64,000 nucleotides of DNA, taken from positions 16,247,356-16,311,355 of the forward strand of contig NC_054748.1 of assembly GCF_018143015.1 (NCBI RefSeq). The letters run 5' to 3'. Within the stretch, counting starts at the first letter, position 1; every line of letters starts with the position of its first letter. Shown piece after piece: positions 43,525-55,049 of this stretch. This stretch comes from Lytechinus variegatus (lineage: Eukaryota; Echinodermata; Echinoidea; Temnopleuroida; Toxopneustidae). The notes beneath the pieces are model-generated. The model searched no databases and was not told where the DNA came from. It saw only the letters and a list, made by a program, of their open reading frames with translations. The translations under genes and the position numbers were made by a program.

Positions 43525-46110
43525 ATTGATGCGAGCGGGAAATTCTAGATTTAGACCTAGAACGGGACACTCTATTCATGTTTCCTAAATCATGAAAAAG
43601 ATGAGTAAGAGGGGATCTTCCTACTTTAATAATGCAAGCGCAAAGCGCGAGCAGAAAATGTTTGTACACGTTTTGAACTGATCGAAAAGTGCCTTTTAAG
43701 GACTGCTTGCATTTAGCCATGAAGACATTAGATATTTCACAATCAAATAATACGAGCGCGAAGCGCGAGCTGAAAATTTTTGACATTTCTACATAAAGAA
43801 TGGAAAACTTTAATCAGTTTTTGTAATCATGAACAAGATAGCTATATAACTAAACAATTGATGCGAGTGCGAAGTGCGAGCGGAAAATTTTAGCTTTAGA
43901 CCTAGAACGGGACACTATTCATTTTTTGCCTAAATCATGAAAAAGATGAGTAAAGGGGATCTTCCTACATAATAATGCGAGCGCAAAGCGCGAGCAGAAA
44001 ATGTTTGTATACGTTTAGAACTGATCGAAAAGTGCCTTTTAAGGACTGCTTGCATTTAGCCATGAAGACATTAGATATTTCATCAATCAAATAATGCGAG
44101 CGCGAAGCTCATTTCTACATAAAGAATGGAAAACTTTAATAAGTTTTTGTAATCATGAACAAGATAGCTATATAACTAAACAATTGATGCGAGCGGAAAA
44201 ATTCTAGATTTAGACCTAGAACGGGACACTATTCATGTTTCCTAAATCATGAAAAAGATGAGTAAGAGGGGATCTGCCTACATTAATAATGCGAGCGCAA
44301 AGCGCGAGCAGAAAATGTTTGTATACGTTTAGAACTGATCGAAAAGTGCATTTTAAGGACTGCTTGCATTTAGCCATGAAGACATTAGATATTTCATCAA
44401 TCAAATAATGCGAGCGCGAAGCGCGAGCTGAAAATTGTTGACATTTCTACATAAAGAATGGAAAACTTTAATAAGTTTTTGTAATCATGAACAAGATAGC
44501 TATATAACTAAACAATTGATGCGAGCGGAAAAATTCTAGATTTAGACCTAGAACGGGACACTATTCATGTTTCCTAAATCATGAAAAAGATGAGTAAAAG
44601 GGGATCTTCCTACATAATAATGCAAGCGCAAAGCACGAGCAGAAAATGTTTGACATTTCTACATAAAGAATGGAAAACTTTAATCAGTTTTTGTAATCAT
44701 GAACAAGATAGCTATATAACTAAACAATTGATGCGAGTGCGAAGTGCGAACGGAAAATTTTAGTTTCAAACCTAGAACGGGACACAATTCATTTGAAGAC
44801 ATTAACTGAAATTTTTTGGCATTTCTACATGTATATAAAGAATGGAAAACTTTAATCAGTTTTTGTAATCATGATCAAGATAGCTATATAACTAAACAAT
44901 TGATGCGAGCAGAAAAATTCTAGATTGAGACCTAGAACGGGACACTATTCATGTTTCCTAAATCATGAAAAAGATGAGTAAGAGGGGATCTTCCTACATT
45001 AATAATGCGAGCGCAAAGCGCGAGTAGAAAATGTTTGTATACGTTTTGAACTGATCGAAAAGTGCCTTTTAAGGACTGCTTGCATTTAGCCATGAAGACT
45101 TTACATATTTCATCAATCAAATAATGTGAGCGCGAAGCGCGAGCTGAAAATTTTTGACATTTCTACATAAAGAATGGAAAACTTTAATAAGTTTTTGTAA
45201 TCATGAACAAGATAGCTATATAACTAAACAATTGATGCGAGCGGAAAAATTCTAGATTTAGACCTAGAACGGGACACTATTCATGTTTCCTAAATCATGA
45301 AAAAGATGAGTAAAAGGGGATCTTCCTACATTAATAATGCGAGCGCAAAGCGCGAGCAGAAAATGTTTGTATACGTTTTGAACTGATCGAAAAGTGCCTT
45401 TTAAGGACTGCTTGCATTTAGCCATGAAGACATTACATATTTCACAATCAATTTATGCGAGCGCGAAACGCGAGCGTAAAAAAATCGAGATTTCAACCTT
45501 GTACGAGATACTCTATTCATGTTTTGTAAATCATGAAAGGGATGAGAAAGGGGATCTTCTTACATTAATAATACGAGCACAAAGGGCGAGCAGAATTTTT
45601 TTATATTGTGATCTGAAACTGGATAACTGAATGAAAATGCCCGGACGCGTTTCAGATTAAGACCTAGAATCTAGGCAGTCTATAATCTTTTATCATGAAA
45701 ATAAAAGCGAGCGCGAAACGCGAGCTTAAAATGTTTGATATTCCGATCTGATATTTCAAACACGTTGTAGGAAACTTGTAAGGTGGATATAAACCGCATT
45801 TGATAAAGAGCTGATATGTTTCATTATTACTTTAATTTTGAGACATAGGACCTTGACATCCTTAGGACATGTTATCATATGAATATATTGACTATATATC
45901 TTCCTATTTATCTTGCTAAGCGCGAGATTTAACAAAAGTGACAATTTAATTATTAAATTGATATCGTAGTATTAATGCATAATTTGGGCGCGGAATCTGA
46001 TGATAGTATGGCCTGAACACTGAACATTTCAAGCACCTTTTTATAATGAATAGGATGCATCATTAATTAGTTGATATATTTTTAACCATTAATGCGAGCG
46101 CAAATCGCGA
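43525..46110. repeat. Higher-order satellite with GCGAGCGCGAAGCGCGAGC
   Basis: About 110-bp subunits of three kinds, marked by AATTCTAGATTTAGACCTAG, AGAAAATGTTTGTATACG and TTTTTGACATTTCTACATAA, form a unit of about 330 bp. Unit starts (CAATTGATGCGAGCGG) are near 43525, 43855, 44182, 44515, 44898 and 45230. Later subunits are more diverged. Open frames in it are repeat artefacts. Confidence 0.88.
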
Positions 46111-46164
46111 GCCGAAAATTTTGATAAACTGTCATGAAAAGGGGATTTTAAGTAGTTTGTTATA

Positions 46165-46370
46165 CAATACGGGTTCAAAACTGCACCCCTAAATTTCAAA
46201 TTGAACCCCTAGGGATGCAATTTTGAACCCGCATGGTGCAAAAATGAACCCCAACCGCAGGATTCAATTTTTGAACCCCAAATCAGGGGTTCAATTTTTG
46301 AACCCATAGGGTGCTGATTTTGCATCAACCTTCGGGGTTAAATTCTGAACCTTTTTTTCTTAGTGTGTGC
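46165..46370. mobile_element. Palindromic GGGTTCAAAA element
   Basis: CGGGTTCAAAACTGCACCCC and TTGAACCC / GGGTTCAA motifs alternate, ending GGGGTTAAATTCTGAACC. Probably a MITE. Confidence 0.6.
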
Positions 46371-46599
46371 AAGTAAACTTCAAAATATCTGTAAATAATA
46401 TCTATCAATATATCCATCAGTGTTGTAGTCAAGGCTGAAACCTCCAAGGCCAAGGCTTTAATACCCAAGACCAAGGCTTCAATCCCCAAGGCCAAGGCCA
46501 AGGCATGGAAACCCAAGGCCTAAAAACCTCAAGGCCAAGGCATTTCAAACTTTCAATATATGGAACAATGAGCCAATAACAAGGCGGCAGTTCGAATAT

Positions 46600-48110
46600 C
46601 AGTTTCGCGCCCCTACATGTAGGTCGATCATCAATTTGCCCCCCCCCCCCCCGTTCGAACATCGATTCGGCCCCCAGTTCGAACATCATTTTGGCATCCC
46701 TTCGAACTCGATTTGCCTTTCCTAGTTCGAATATCATTTCGCCCCCCTAGCTCGATTATCAATTTTGCGCCCCCTAGTTTGAACTTCAATTCGGCGCCCC
46801 CTAGTTTGAGTATCAATTTGGCGCCCCCTACCTCGAATATCGATTCGGCCCCCTCCCTAGTTCGAGTATCAATTTGGTGCCCCCACTTCGAACATCATTT
46901 CGGCGCCCTCCTAGTTCGAATATCAGTTCGGCGCCCCTACATGTAGGTCAGTCATCAATTTGCCCCCCCCCCCCCGTTCGAACATCAATTCGGCCCCCAG
47001 TTCGAACATCATTTTGGCATCCCTTCGAACTCGATTTGCCTTCCCTAGTTCGAATATCATTTCGCCCCCCTAGCTCGAGTATCAATTTTGCGCCCCCTAG
47101 TTTGAACATCAATTCGGCGCCCCCTAGTTTGAGTATCAATTTGGCGCCCCCTACCTCGAACCTCGATTCGGCCTCCCTCCCTAGTTCGAGTATCATTTCG
47201 GTGCCCTCCTAGTTCTAATATCAATTCGGCGCCCCTACATGTAGGTCCAACATTAATTTGGCGCCCCTAGTTGAATATTAATTTGGCGCCCCTACATGTA
47301 GGTCGATCATCATCGCCCCCCCCCCCCCGGTCGAATATAAATTAGGCCCCCAGTTCGAATATCATTTTGGCATCCATTCGAACTCAATTTACCTTTCCTA
47401 GTTCGAATAGCATTCCCCCCTAAGCTCGAGTATCAATTTTGCGCACCCTAGTTTGAACATCGATTCGGCCCCCCCCCCCAGAGCTCGAACATCGATTCGG
47501 CCCCCCTCCCCAGTTCGAGTATTAATTTGGCGCCCCCAGTTCGAACATCATTTTAACATCCCTTCGAACATCATTTCGGCGCCCTCCAAGTTCGAATATA
47601 AATTCGGCGCCCCTACATGTAGGTCCAACATCAATTTGGCGCCCCTACATGTAGGTCGATCATCAATTCGCCCCCCCCGTTCGAACATAAATTCGGCCCC
47701 CAGTTCGAACATCATTTTGGCATCCCTTCGAACTCGATTTGCCTTCCCTAGTTCGAATATCATTCCCCCCTAGTTTGAACATCGATTCGGCCCCCCAGAG
47801 CTCGAACATCGATTCGGCCCCCTCCCAGTTCGAACGTCACTTCGGCGCCCTATAGCTCGAGTATCAATTTGGCGCCCCTACATGTAGGTCCAACATCAAT
47901 TTGGCGCCCCTAGTTCGAATACCATTTCGCCCCCCTCGCTCGTGTATCAATTTGGCGCCCCCTAGTTCCAACATCAATTTGGCGACCCTACGTCGAACAT
48001 CAATTCGCCCCCCCCCCCCGTTCAAACATCAATTATGCCCCCAGTTCGAACAGCATTTTGACATTCCTTCGAACATCATTTCAGCGCCCTTATGGTTCGA
48101 ACATCATTTT
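46600..48110. repeat. TTCGAACATCAATTCGGCGC satellite array
   Basis: Units of about 30-35 bp of the form GTTCGAACATCAATTCGGCG then CCCCTA repeat throughout. A larger block starting CTACATGTAGGTCG recurs at about 46611, 46935, 47291 and 47643, a higher-order period of roughly 320-355 bp. C runs of 9-14 bases mark block junctions. Confidence 0.88.
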
Positions 48111-48640
48111 CTTTCCTCCTCTTCCTCTTTTTTTCTTCTCGTCCTTCCCCTCTTCCTCTCCCCTTTCTTCTCTTCTTCCCCCTTTCTTTTTTCTTCCCTT
48201 CTTTCTTCAATCTTCCTCTTTCTTCTTTTTTCTCCTTTTACCCTCTTCCCCCCCCCCCCCCCCCCCCTCTTCCTCTTTTTTTTCTCCCCCTCCCCTCCCT
48301 TTTCTTCTCTTCCTTCCCCCTCTTCCTCTTTTTTCTCTTTCTTTCCCCTCTTTTCTCCTTTTTTTCTTCTTTCCCTTCTTCCTTTCTTTCCCCTTTTCCT
48401 CTCTCTTTTCCTTCCCCCTCTTCCCTTTTCTCCTTTTCTTTCCCCCTTTCCTCCCTCTCTCTTTTTCCCCTCTTCTTCCTTCCCCTCTTCCTCTCTTTTT
48501 CCCCTCTTTTTTTTCCTCCTCTTCCCCTCTCTCTTTCCTTTTTTTCCCCCCTTTTCCTCTCTTTTTCTTCCCTTCTTCCTTTCTTCTTTCCCCTCTTCCC
48601 CTCTTTTTCTCTTCTTTCCCTCTCTCTCTTTTTTTAGCCG
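48111..48640. repeat. CT-rich polypyrimidine tract
   Basis: About 530 bp of almost only C and T on the plus strand. The Ser/Phe/Pro-rich and Lys/Arg/Glu-rich open frames on the two strands are low-complexity artefacts. Confidence 0.93.
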
Positions 48641-48916
48641 AAGGGGGGGGGGGGACAAGGCCCCCTCGGCCCCCCATGGATCCGCGCCTGCTACGTCTCA
48701 CTCGTCGTTATTTCTGTCTTCCAAGTTTATCTATACTAAATGATGAGTACCTGCACCACTCGTTGTGCTGAGGGCCCCCTTACATTATGTATGATACATA
48801 TACATACATTATATATATGTATAATAAATCTATATATGTATGTATATAAATGTGTGTGTGTGAGGGAGTTTTTGTGTTTGAGTTAGTACGGAAAACTCAA
48901 TTGTGTCTTCCTACCT

Positions 48917-49653
48917 TTAAAGGACAAGTCCACCCCCAAAAAGTTGATTTGAAAAAAGGAAAAAAATCCAACAAGCAAAACATTGAAAATTTCATCAAAA
49001 TCGGATGTAAGATAAGAAAGTTATGACATTTTAAAGTTTCGCTTAATATCACAAAACAGTTATGCATATCCTGGTCGGTATGCAGACTGGCAGACTGATG
49101 ACGTCACCCACTCACTATTTCTTTTGTATTTTATTATATGAAATATGAAATATTTTAATTTTCTCCTCCTTGTCAAGTGAAACAAAGTTTCATTTCTCCC
49201 TGAACTGCCGAACATGTCTAATTACCATTGGTTGAGTTAAGTTGGTCCTTCTTGTCAAATCAAGTATTGTACTATTCAAACAATAAAAAACAAAAGAAAT
49301 AGTGAGGGATGGACATCATCGACTCTCTCATTTGCATATCACTGAGTTGTGCATTTAACTGTTTTGTGAAAAATAAGCGAAACTTAAAAATGTCAAAACT
49401 TTCTTATTTTACATCCGATTTCGATGAAATTTGTAGCGTTATGTTTGTTCGATTTTTTTCTCTATCGATTCAAATCAACAAGTTTGATGTATAAGTTGTA
49501 TAATTATATTGTAATGGATTTATTGTATAATTTATAATTATGTTTCAAATAGTTTGTACAAATTGCTTATAGAATCTGATTATGTATGTTGATTTGAGAG
49601 AATATAATAAAACATCCTTAAAAAAAAAATTCTGGGGTGGACTTTACCTTTAA
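48917..49653. mobile_element. Foldback MITE family A, copy 4, with a retroposed insert
   Basis: TTAAAGGACAAGTCCACCCC and GGGGTGGACTTTACCTTTAA are the ends. Within the right arm, about 49482-49630 is extra sequence ending AATAAAACATCCTT and an A run, so a polyadenylated retroelement tail landed in it. Confidence 0.82.
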
Positions 49654-49726
49654 GGGGAGATTTCCGCCCATGGGATATAGCAATGAAATCAAACGATTCC
49701 ATTACATATGCTTCGGCGACACACCG

Positions 49727-49962
49727 CATAAACTCTGGTGTTCATTTAACACCAGCCCGGAATCTTTATATATCCACACAAGAGAAGTTTTAAACAACAT
49801 CAGTTTCGTTTTGCTTAACACCCGAAAGGTGTTTACACAACACCAATTAGTATTAAAACTGAATTGGTTTGAATCCAAACTTGTGTTGTTTTAATACTTC
49901 TACGGTGTGGATATATAAATTCCGGGCTGGTGTTAAATTAACACCGTAGTTTTTGCAGTGCA
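49727..49962. mobile_element. MITE, family C relative (GGTGTT..TTTAACACCAGCCCGG)
   Basis: AACACCAGCCCGGAATCTTT and AAATTCCGGGCTGGTGTTAA are inverted. It ends GTAGTTTTTGCAGTG. A sister copy is at 52378-52606. Confidence 0.78.
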
Positions 49963-50014
49963 ATTATTCCTTCACTGTAAATCCCACACATCAATGGAAC
50001 GACCAACTTCAACC

Positions 50015-50573
50015 CCCCCCCGGGGGGGGGCACTTACATTGACGAGTGGATACCATGCGCGACCAAAAAACACGTAAAAAGGATGTCTTTTTCAAGATAG
50101 GGCACTTTGCGTTCGTAACTTAATAAGGGTGTCAAAAACACTCAAATAATGAAAAAGGGGTATCTATTTTCGCTAGAAAAGCTACATGTTTAGGGTAAAT
50201 TTGAGAGGGTATAAAAAATTAAGACTAGTAATAATAATAATAATGTACATTTATATAGCGCTTATTACTAAACTCTTTTATAAAGGATGTACTTTTTGCC
50301 CCAAGAGTCAATACTACGTGTTTAGAGTACGATTTGCACATAACAATTAAAATATCGCTGTACTTGTTTACGGGTTCAATTTAAGGAATACTTGCCAAGA
50401 GTATCGTTTTGTCTCCAATACTTGTTAAGGGTAGGGTTTTATATACACGCCAATACTTGTTAAGGGGTGCATTTTCAGTATATGGAAAATACGTGTTTAG
50501 GGTGCTTTTCGAGACCCCATGGTCGCGCATGGTATCCACTCGTGAATGGTGCCCGCCCCCCCCCCCCCCCCGG
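50015..50573. mobile_element. hAT-like MITE family B, copy 4
   Basis: It is flanked by CTTCAACC at 50007-50014 and 50574-50581, an exact 8-bp target duplication. The inverted ends are C/G runs followed by CACTTACATTGACGAGTGGA and its inverse. A short SINE-like tail (TTTATATAGCGCTTATTA) is nested near 50230-50276. Confidence 0.85.
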
Positions 50574-50581
50574 CTTCAACC

Positions 50582-51419
50582 ATGGATCTTACACTATACC
50601 CTATTCTAAACCTAATCATAAACCTCACATGAAACTCTACTGCAACCCCAACCCTAACCCTATATCTCAGACAAAATAAAACCCGGAGCAAATGTCGCCA
50701 GAGCAAATGTCGTGTCACCATGCACTAGTTGGTGCTGGCGGGAAAAATGAAATAGGGGCCTACCAATCCACAATGTGCATCTGCATATGCCATTAGAACC
50801 GAAATTCTATACTAACATTTGTTGTTGGAGAGATAGAGAGACAACACGTACTTGGCTTGAGATTCAGACTGCAAAATACTGGGAATATAATATTGTGCTA
50901 GTTCTTGTACGATGCATTGCACTGTGCTCTTGAGGGAACTAGAAATATGAAACAAGCATAATACTTGTTAATGCTATCATTGTATAATTATAGGACCCTA
51001 TTGTAACACAAAGTTTTCACGTCAAACATGTAAAATGAACGGTGTTTGTTAATAAATTCAAATCCAAACTCGAGGTAGAAGTGGATTTTTGTAAACTTTT
51101 TTGTTAGCTAGGTTATCTGGGCCCCTGTCACGGGTCATGGGCGTAAATGGGAGTATTAATTATGCCTCACCAATTCATTTCCACTTTGAAAGGCAGGACT
51201 GAAAGGTTCGCTTGTCATATTGAATTGTTTGGTAGATAGAGTTTGTTTTACCGCTTGAGTACGTTTTTACTCAATCCCCTCAAATAATAGTCGTACTCTT
51301 GTAGCTTTTGTATTCATCTGATGATCTGCTCTGTTGATGTCGTTGTGACTTTTTTTTTGTTTCACCAAAAAAAACCAACAACTACTAAATGGAGTTCTTA
51401 AAGTTGGCAAGTGGATTGG
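50582..51419. other. No gene recognised
   Basis: GAGCAAATGTCG occurs twice near 50690-50712, suggesting a small repeat. The rest is plain sequence. Confidence 0.4.
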
Positions 51420-51427
51420 GTTTACTA

Positions 51428-51971
51428 CCCGGGGGGCCACTTCCATTTACGAGTGGATACCATGCGCGACCATGGGGTCTCGAAAAGCACCCTAAACACG
51501 TTTTTTCCATATTCTGAAAATGCACCCCTTAACAAGTATTGGCGTGTGAAACCCTACCCTTAACAAGTATTGGGAACAAAAAGACACTCTTGGCAAGTAT
51601 TCGCTGAAATGAACCCCTAAACAAGTACAGGAATATTTTATTGTTATGTCATGGGTCCCTCGGTCGTTGGTTTTTGGGGGTTTTACCTTTACACATCATT
51701 TGGTTGTGTACGACCCCACCTTCCACACCTTGTGCAAATCAGACTCTAAACAGGTAATGTTGGGGCAAAAAAGACATCCATTATAAAAAAAATAATTTTG
51801 TTTTATCCTCCCCCTCAAATTTGACCCTAAACACGTAACTTTTTTAGCGAAATAGATCACGTTACGTACGTAACGTGCCCTCTCGTGAAAAAGACATCCT
51901 TTCACACGTGTATTTTTTTTGGTCGCGCATCGTACCCACTCGTCAATGTAAGTGCCCCCCCCCCGGGGGGA
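51428..51971. mobile_element. hAT-like MITE family B, copy 5
   Basis: It is flanked by GTTTACTA at 51420-51427 and 51972-51979, an exact 8-bp target duplication. The ends are CCGGGGGGCCAC and GTGCCCCCC...GGGGGG, with the ACGAGTGGATACCATGCGCG arms inside. Confidence 0.87.
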
Positions 51972-51979
51972 GTTTACTA

Positions 51980-52377
51980 GCAGCATTTTCTTGCTTGAAA
52001 TAACACCTTATCCCACAGCGCATCAATCGCCACACTGTTAAATTCGACATGTTCGAGTGCTTTATGATGCAGTCACATCCTCTTCGGCGGCCGTACGGAG
52101 AGTCGTTAACAGCCGTTTCAACATTTATTTTTGGACGAGCTACATTGGTGGCTTGAATAGAAATGAACAAAACGGCTTTTTCGTCTCGGTGTTCGGCCGC
52201 CGTAGGAGAAATCTGACTGCATCAAATGACAAAATGATACATTTTTCATACAGGCAACTATGTGGACACACTTTGAATCCTCACACTGCATAGCGGCGTC
52301 AACAGTGTTAAATTTTATGCACGCTCTTATTTGAGCATTTTAATAGTGTAAAACAGTGTAAAGCAACGTGCAACTTG
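51980..52377. other. Unassigned sequence with overlapping short frames
   Basis: GC-richer than its surroundings, with a plus-strand frame at 52057-52293 and a minus-strand frame at 51943-52170. Neither has a recognisable domain. A CAATGACA-type or CACTGTTAA remnant follows near 52300. Confidence 0.3.
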
Positions 52378-52606
52378 TGCACTGAAAAAAAAACTCCGGT
52401 GTTGATTTAACACCAGCCCGGAATCTTTTATGTCCACACCAGAGAAGTGTTAAACAACACCAGTTTGGTTTTGGTCTGACATTGGATATGTGTTTAACAC
52501 GAATTAGTATAAAAACATCGGTTTGATTCCAAACTGGTCTTATTTCAAAATCTCTCTGGTGTGGACATATTCTGGGCTGGTGTTAAATCAACACCGGAGT
52601 TTTTGC
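52378..52606. mobile_element. MITE, family C relative, second copy
   Basis: CACTGAAAAAAAAACTCCGG and CCGGAGTTTTTGCAGTG are the inverted ends. Inner AACACCAGCCCGG and CTGGGCTGGTGTTAAATCAA match the copy at 49727. Confidence 0.82.
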
Positions 52607-52734
52607 AGTGTGGGTTCTTTTTTTTCAGCAGGGTTATCGTGGTAACAAACGTATTACTGTTTTCACTATTTTAAACTTTATTCACTTTTCACGCCGATGC
52701 ATTCTTGTATACATTATATGCATGCACCCTTACA

Positions 52735-53105
52735 TACACCCACACACAAACGCGCACACCCATACATACATCATATACGCCTCAACCCCCACTCATACAT
52801 CCTTTTTTTTAATAATGTTTTTATTCTGATTTCATGAACAAATAGTTACATGACATTTCAATTTAGCATTTCAAATCATATGTAATACTTTACACTTCAT
52901 ATTTTCACTTTTTTTCACTAACTTAATAAAATCATGAGTCATGTACATGTATATCTTAAAAAAAAACAATGAAATCAGTTACACCCGCCCTTAAATACAT
53001 ACACACACACACACCCTTACGTACATACACACACACACCTGAACACACATATTCACATATACGCACACACAAATTCACCCCCACACAAACACCCTCACAC
53101 ACATA
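52735..53105. repeat. CA-rich microsatellite stretches
   Basis: ACACACAC and CATACA runs at 52735-52795 and 52995-53105, separated by AT-rich sequence. Confidence 0.8.
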
Positions 53106-53469
53106 AATTCATAAGCATTTATTTCACTTTTGAAAGCTTTTTCATTAAAACATGCCCAAAGCTTGTTACGCAATAACATAATGAAAAAAAAACATTCCAA
53201 GTGCTTACAAAATGGGTTTATACTTGATTTGTTTTTCTTTTTTTAGTTTGCTTACGATTCATATAAAGCTAAACGGGATTATGACAGTTGATGTAGGTAA
53301 ATTACACATTCATTTTAACAGCAAGAAGGGTTGTCGTTATGCACATTAAAAGGTTGTTTTCGCTTTTACGACATACGGCGGATTTAAAGACATGGAAAAT
53401 GATTCGTCAAACGCCATTCATGACAATGAACAACAAAAAAGTCTTCGTCTAAAATTGGTGTCTCGAATC

Positions 53470-53635
53470 GTCCTGGGGAGCGTTTCATGAAAGGACTTGT
53501 TGGACGTTTTATCCGACAAGTCCTGTTTTATCCGACAGTTACTATAGTAACAGTTCTTCTCAACCAATGAGAATCCAGGAAAATTGTCAGATCTTACAAC
53601 TTGTCGGACGAAAATATTGATGAAACACCCCCCTG
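53470..53635. mobile_element. MITE, family D copy
   Basis: CTGGGGAGCGTTTCATGAAA and ATTGATGAAACACCCCCCTG are the ends. The arms carry GGACTTGTTGGACG and TGTCAGATCTTACAACTTGTC. Confidence 0.75.
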
Positions 53636-53850
53636 GACTCTGGACAAACGTCATGTTTGCATTTTTTTTTGGAGCTCCGAAACTTAGGACGAAACCCTTG
53701 TTCCGATTCATCAGTTTTCGACAAAGACTTCTTGGTTGTTCATTGCCAAGAATGGCATTTGGCAATACATTATTTTCCCATATTCGTCAATCACCCCTGC
53801 GCATTGGAAGCGAAAAATCACTAATGTGCGAACGACTGCAGACAGACAAT

Positions 53851-54583
53851 CTTTACAGGACAAGTCCACCCCAACAAAAAGTTGATTTGAAAAAGAGGAG
53901 AAAAATCCAACAGGCAAAACACTGAAAATTTCATCAAAATCGGGTGTAAAAATACGAAAGTTGTGACCTTTCAAAGTTTCGCTTAATTTCACCAAACAGT
54001 TATATGCACATCCTAGTCGGTGTGCAAATTGGCAGACTCGTGACGTCACCCACTCACTATTTCTTTTGTATTTTATTATATAAAACATGAAATATTCTAA
54101 TGTTTTCCTCCTTGTCAAGTGAAACGAAGTTTATTTTCTCCCTAAATATGTGCAATTACCATTATTTTAACAGTTAATGGTTGAGTTAAGTTGGTCCTTA
54201 TTGTCAAATCTGTAAAATTTGAGATGTTGTATTATTCAAAGAAACAAAAACAATTTTCTCCCTAAATATGTGCAATTACCATTATTTTAACAGTTAATGG
54301 TTGAGTTAAGTTGGTCCTTATTGTCAAATCTGTAAAATTTGAGATGTTGTATTATTCAAAGAAACAAAAACAAATGGTGAGTGATGGACATCATCGACTC
54401 TCTCATTTGCATATCGCTAAGTTGCGCATTTTAATGTCTTGTGAAAAATAAGCGAAACTTAAATATGCCATAACTTTCTTATTTTACATTCGATTTTGAT
54501 GAAATTTGCAGAGTTTATGTTTGTTTGATTTTTTTCTCTAACTATTCAAATCAACAATTTTTTGGGGTGGACTTGACCTTTAA
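53851..54583. mobile_element. Foldback MITE family A, copy 5, with internal 120-bp duplication
   Basis: CAGGACAAGTCCACCCCAAC and TTGGGGTGGACTTGACCTTT are the ends. The loop holds two identical 120-bp direct repeats (54134-54253 and 54254-54373). Confidence 0.85.
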
Positions 54584-54819
54584 ATATGAAGGAGGAATAA
54601 ACTCATCTGAATTCATGAAAATGGAAATGACACTCCATTTTTATTTTTTTAGAAATAGACATGAAATGAAATACTCCGAAATTTTTTCTTTGCCCAATTG
54701 ATCGTGGGCCCGGCAGCCACTGTGCAGCGCCAGATCGACGAGGCTCCATGGTCCATCCCTCCTTTTTTGAACGCCAAACAGGGTAGCAGCAACTCCCATC
54801 TTTTAATTTCTTTTGGTCT

Positions 54820-54892
54820 GACACGGCCGGGGTTTGAATTTCCGCCCTCCCGGTTGTGAGACGGACGCTCTACCAACTGAGCCAACGCACCA
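54820..54892 (-). mobile_element. tRNA-like SINE head (Val-type CAC anticodon)
   Basis: The minus strand has GTTGGCTCAGTTGGTAGAGC (box A), CCGTCTCACAACCGG (anticodon arm) and ATTCAAACCC (weak box B). The acceptor strands do not pair, so it is a SINE head or tRNA pseudogene. Confidence 0.65.
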
Positions 54893-55049
54893 ACACACCT
54901 TACCAGACTGCCAGAAAGAATAAAACTCTGAAAAAAAATAAAGTCTTAATATGACCATGGATATTGCATGGGTCAAAACCATTTTCACCCCCCCCCCCCA
55001 AAAAAAGGAAGAAAATCAGTATTATTCTCAACTTGAAGAAATGCTTTGA

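Larger units (their letters stand above)
42403..48690. mobile_element. 6.3 kb hAT-like nonautonomous element full of satellites
   Basis: CAGGCGCGGATCC and GGATCCGCGCCTG are inverted ends, and CTACGTCT flanks both sides exactly (42395-42402 and 48691-48698). No transposase is visible. It contains a LINE fragment (42640-43515), a GCGAGCGCGAAGCGCGAGC higher-order array (43525-46110), a MITE (46165-46370), a TTCGAACATCAATTCGGCGC array (46600-48110) and a CT tract. A second terminus-like CAGGGGCGGATCCAGCCTTC at 42566 hints at a further nested element. Confidence 0.82.
42119..48725. mobile_element. Hairpin element, split by a 6.3 kb insertion
   Basis: The left arm starts CTTGGAAGACAGAAATAACG. The right arm runs from about 42272 to 42402 and ends, after the insertion, at 48699-48725 with CGTTATTTCTGTCTTCCAAG. 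Both arms hold GGCCTGACGAAGGCCGATGA or its inverse with GGCCGAAAGC, a CTGANGA...GAAA motif like that in Penelope-like elements. Removing 42403-48690 and one CTACGTCT restores a continuous palindrome. Confidence 0.82.

Noticed and set aside
43517..45120. Repeated conserved protein (several near-identical minus-strand frames)
   Set aside because: The frames recur because the satellite unit recurs; they carry no domain and change frame between units.
43525..45480. CRISPR array
   Set aside because: The regularly spaced GCGAGCGCGAAGCGCGAGC cores look array-like, but the spacers are themselves repeated in a 330-bp unit and the DNA is clearly animal.
48058..48771. Long open frames (up to 280 codons) on both strands
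   Set aside because: They lie in satellite and a CT-rich tract; the translations are Ser/Phe/Pro or Lys/Arg/Glu runs in all frames.
51943..52293. Possible gene on GC-richer sequence
   Set aside because: Both strands have short frames without domain or splice support; the minus frame runs into a MITE end.
54820..54892. Functional tRNA-Val gene (minus strand)
   Set aside because: Anticodon arm and box A look good, but the acceptor strands are not complementary and box B is altered.
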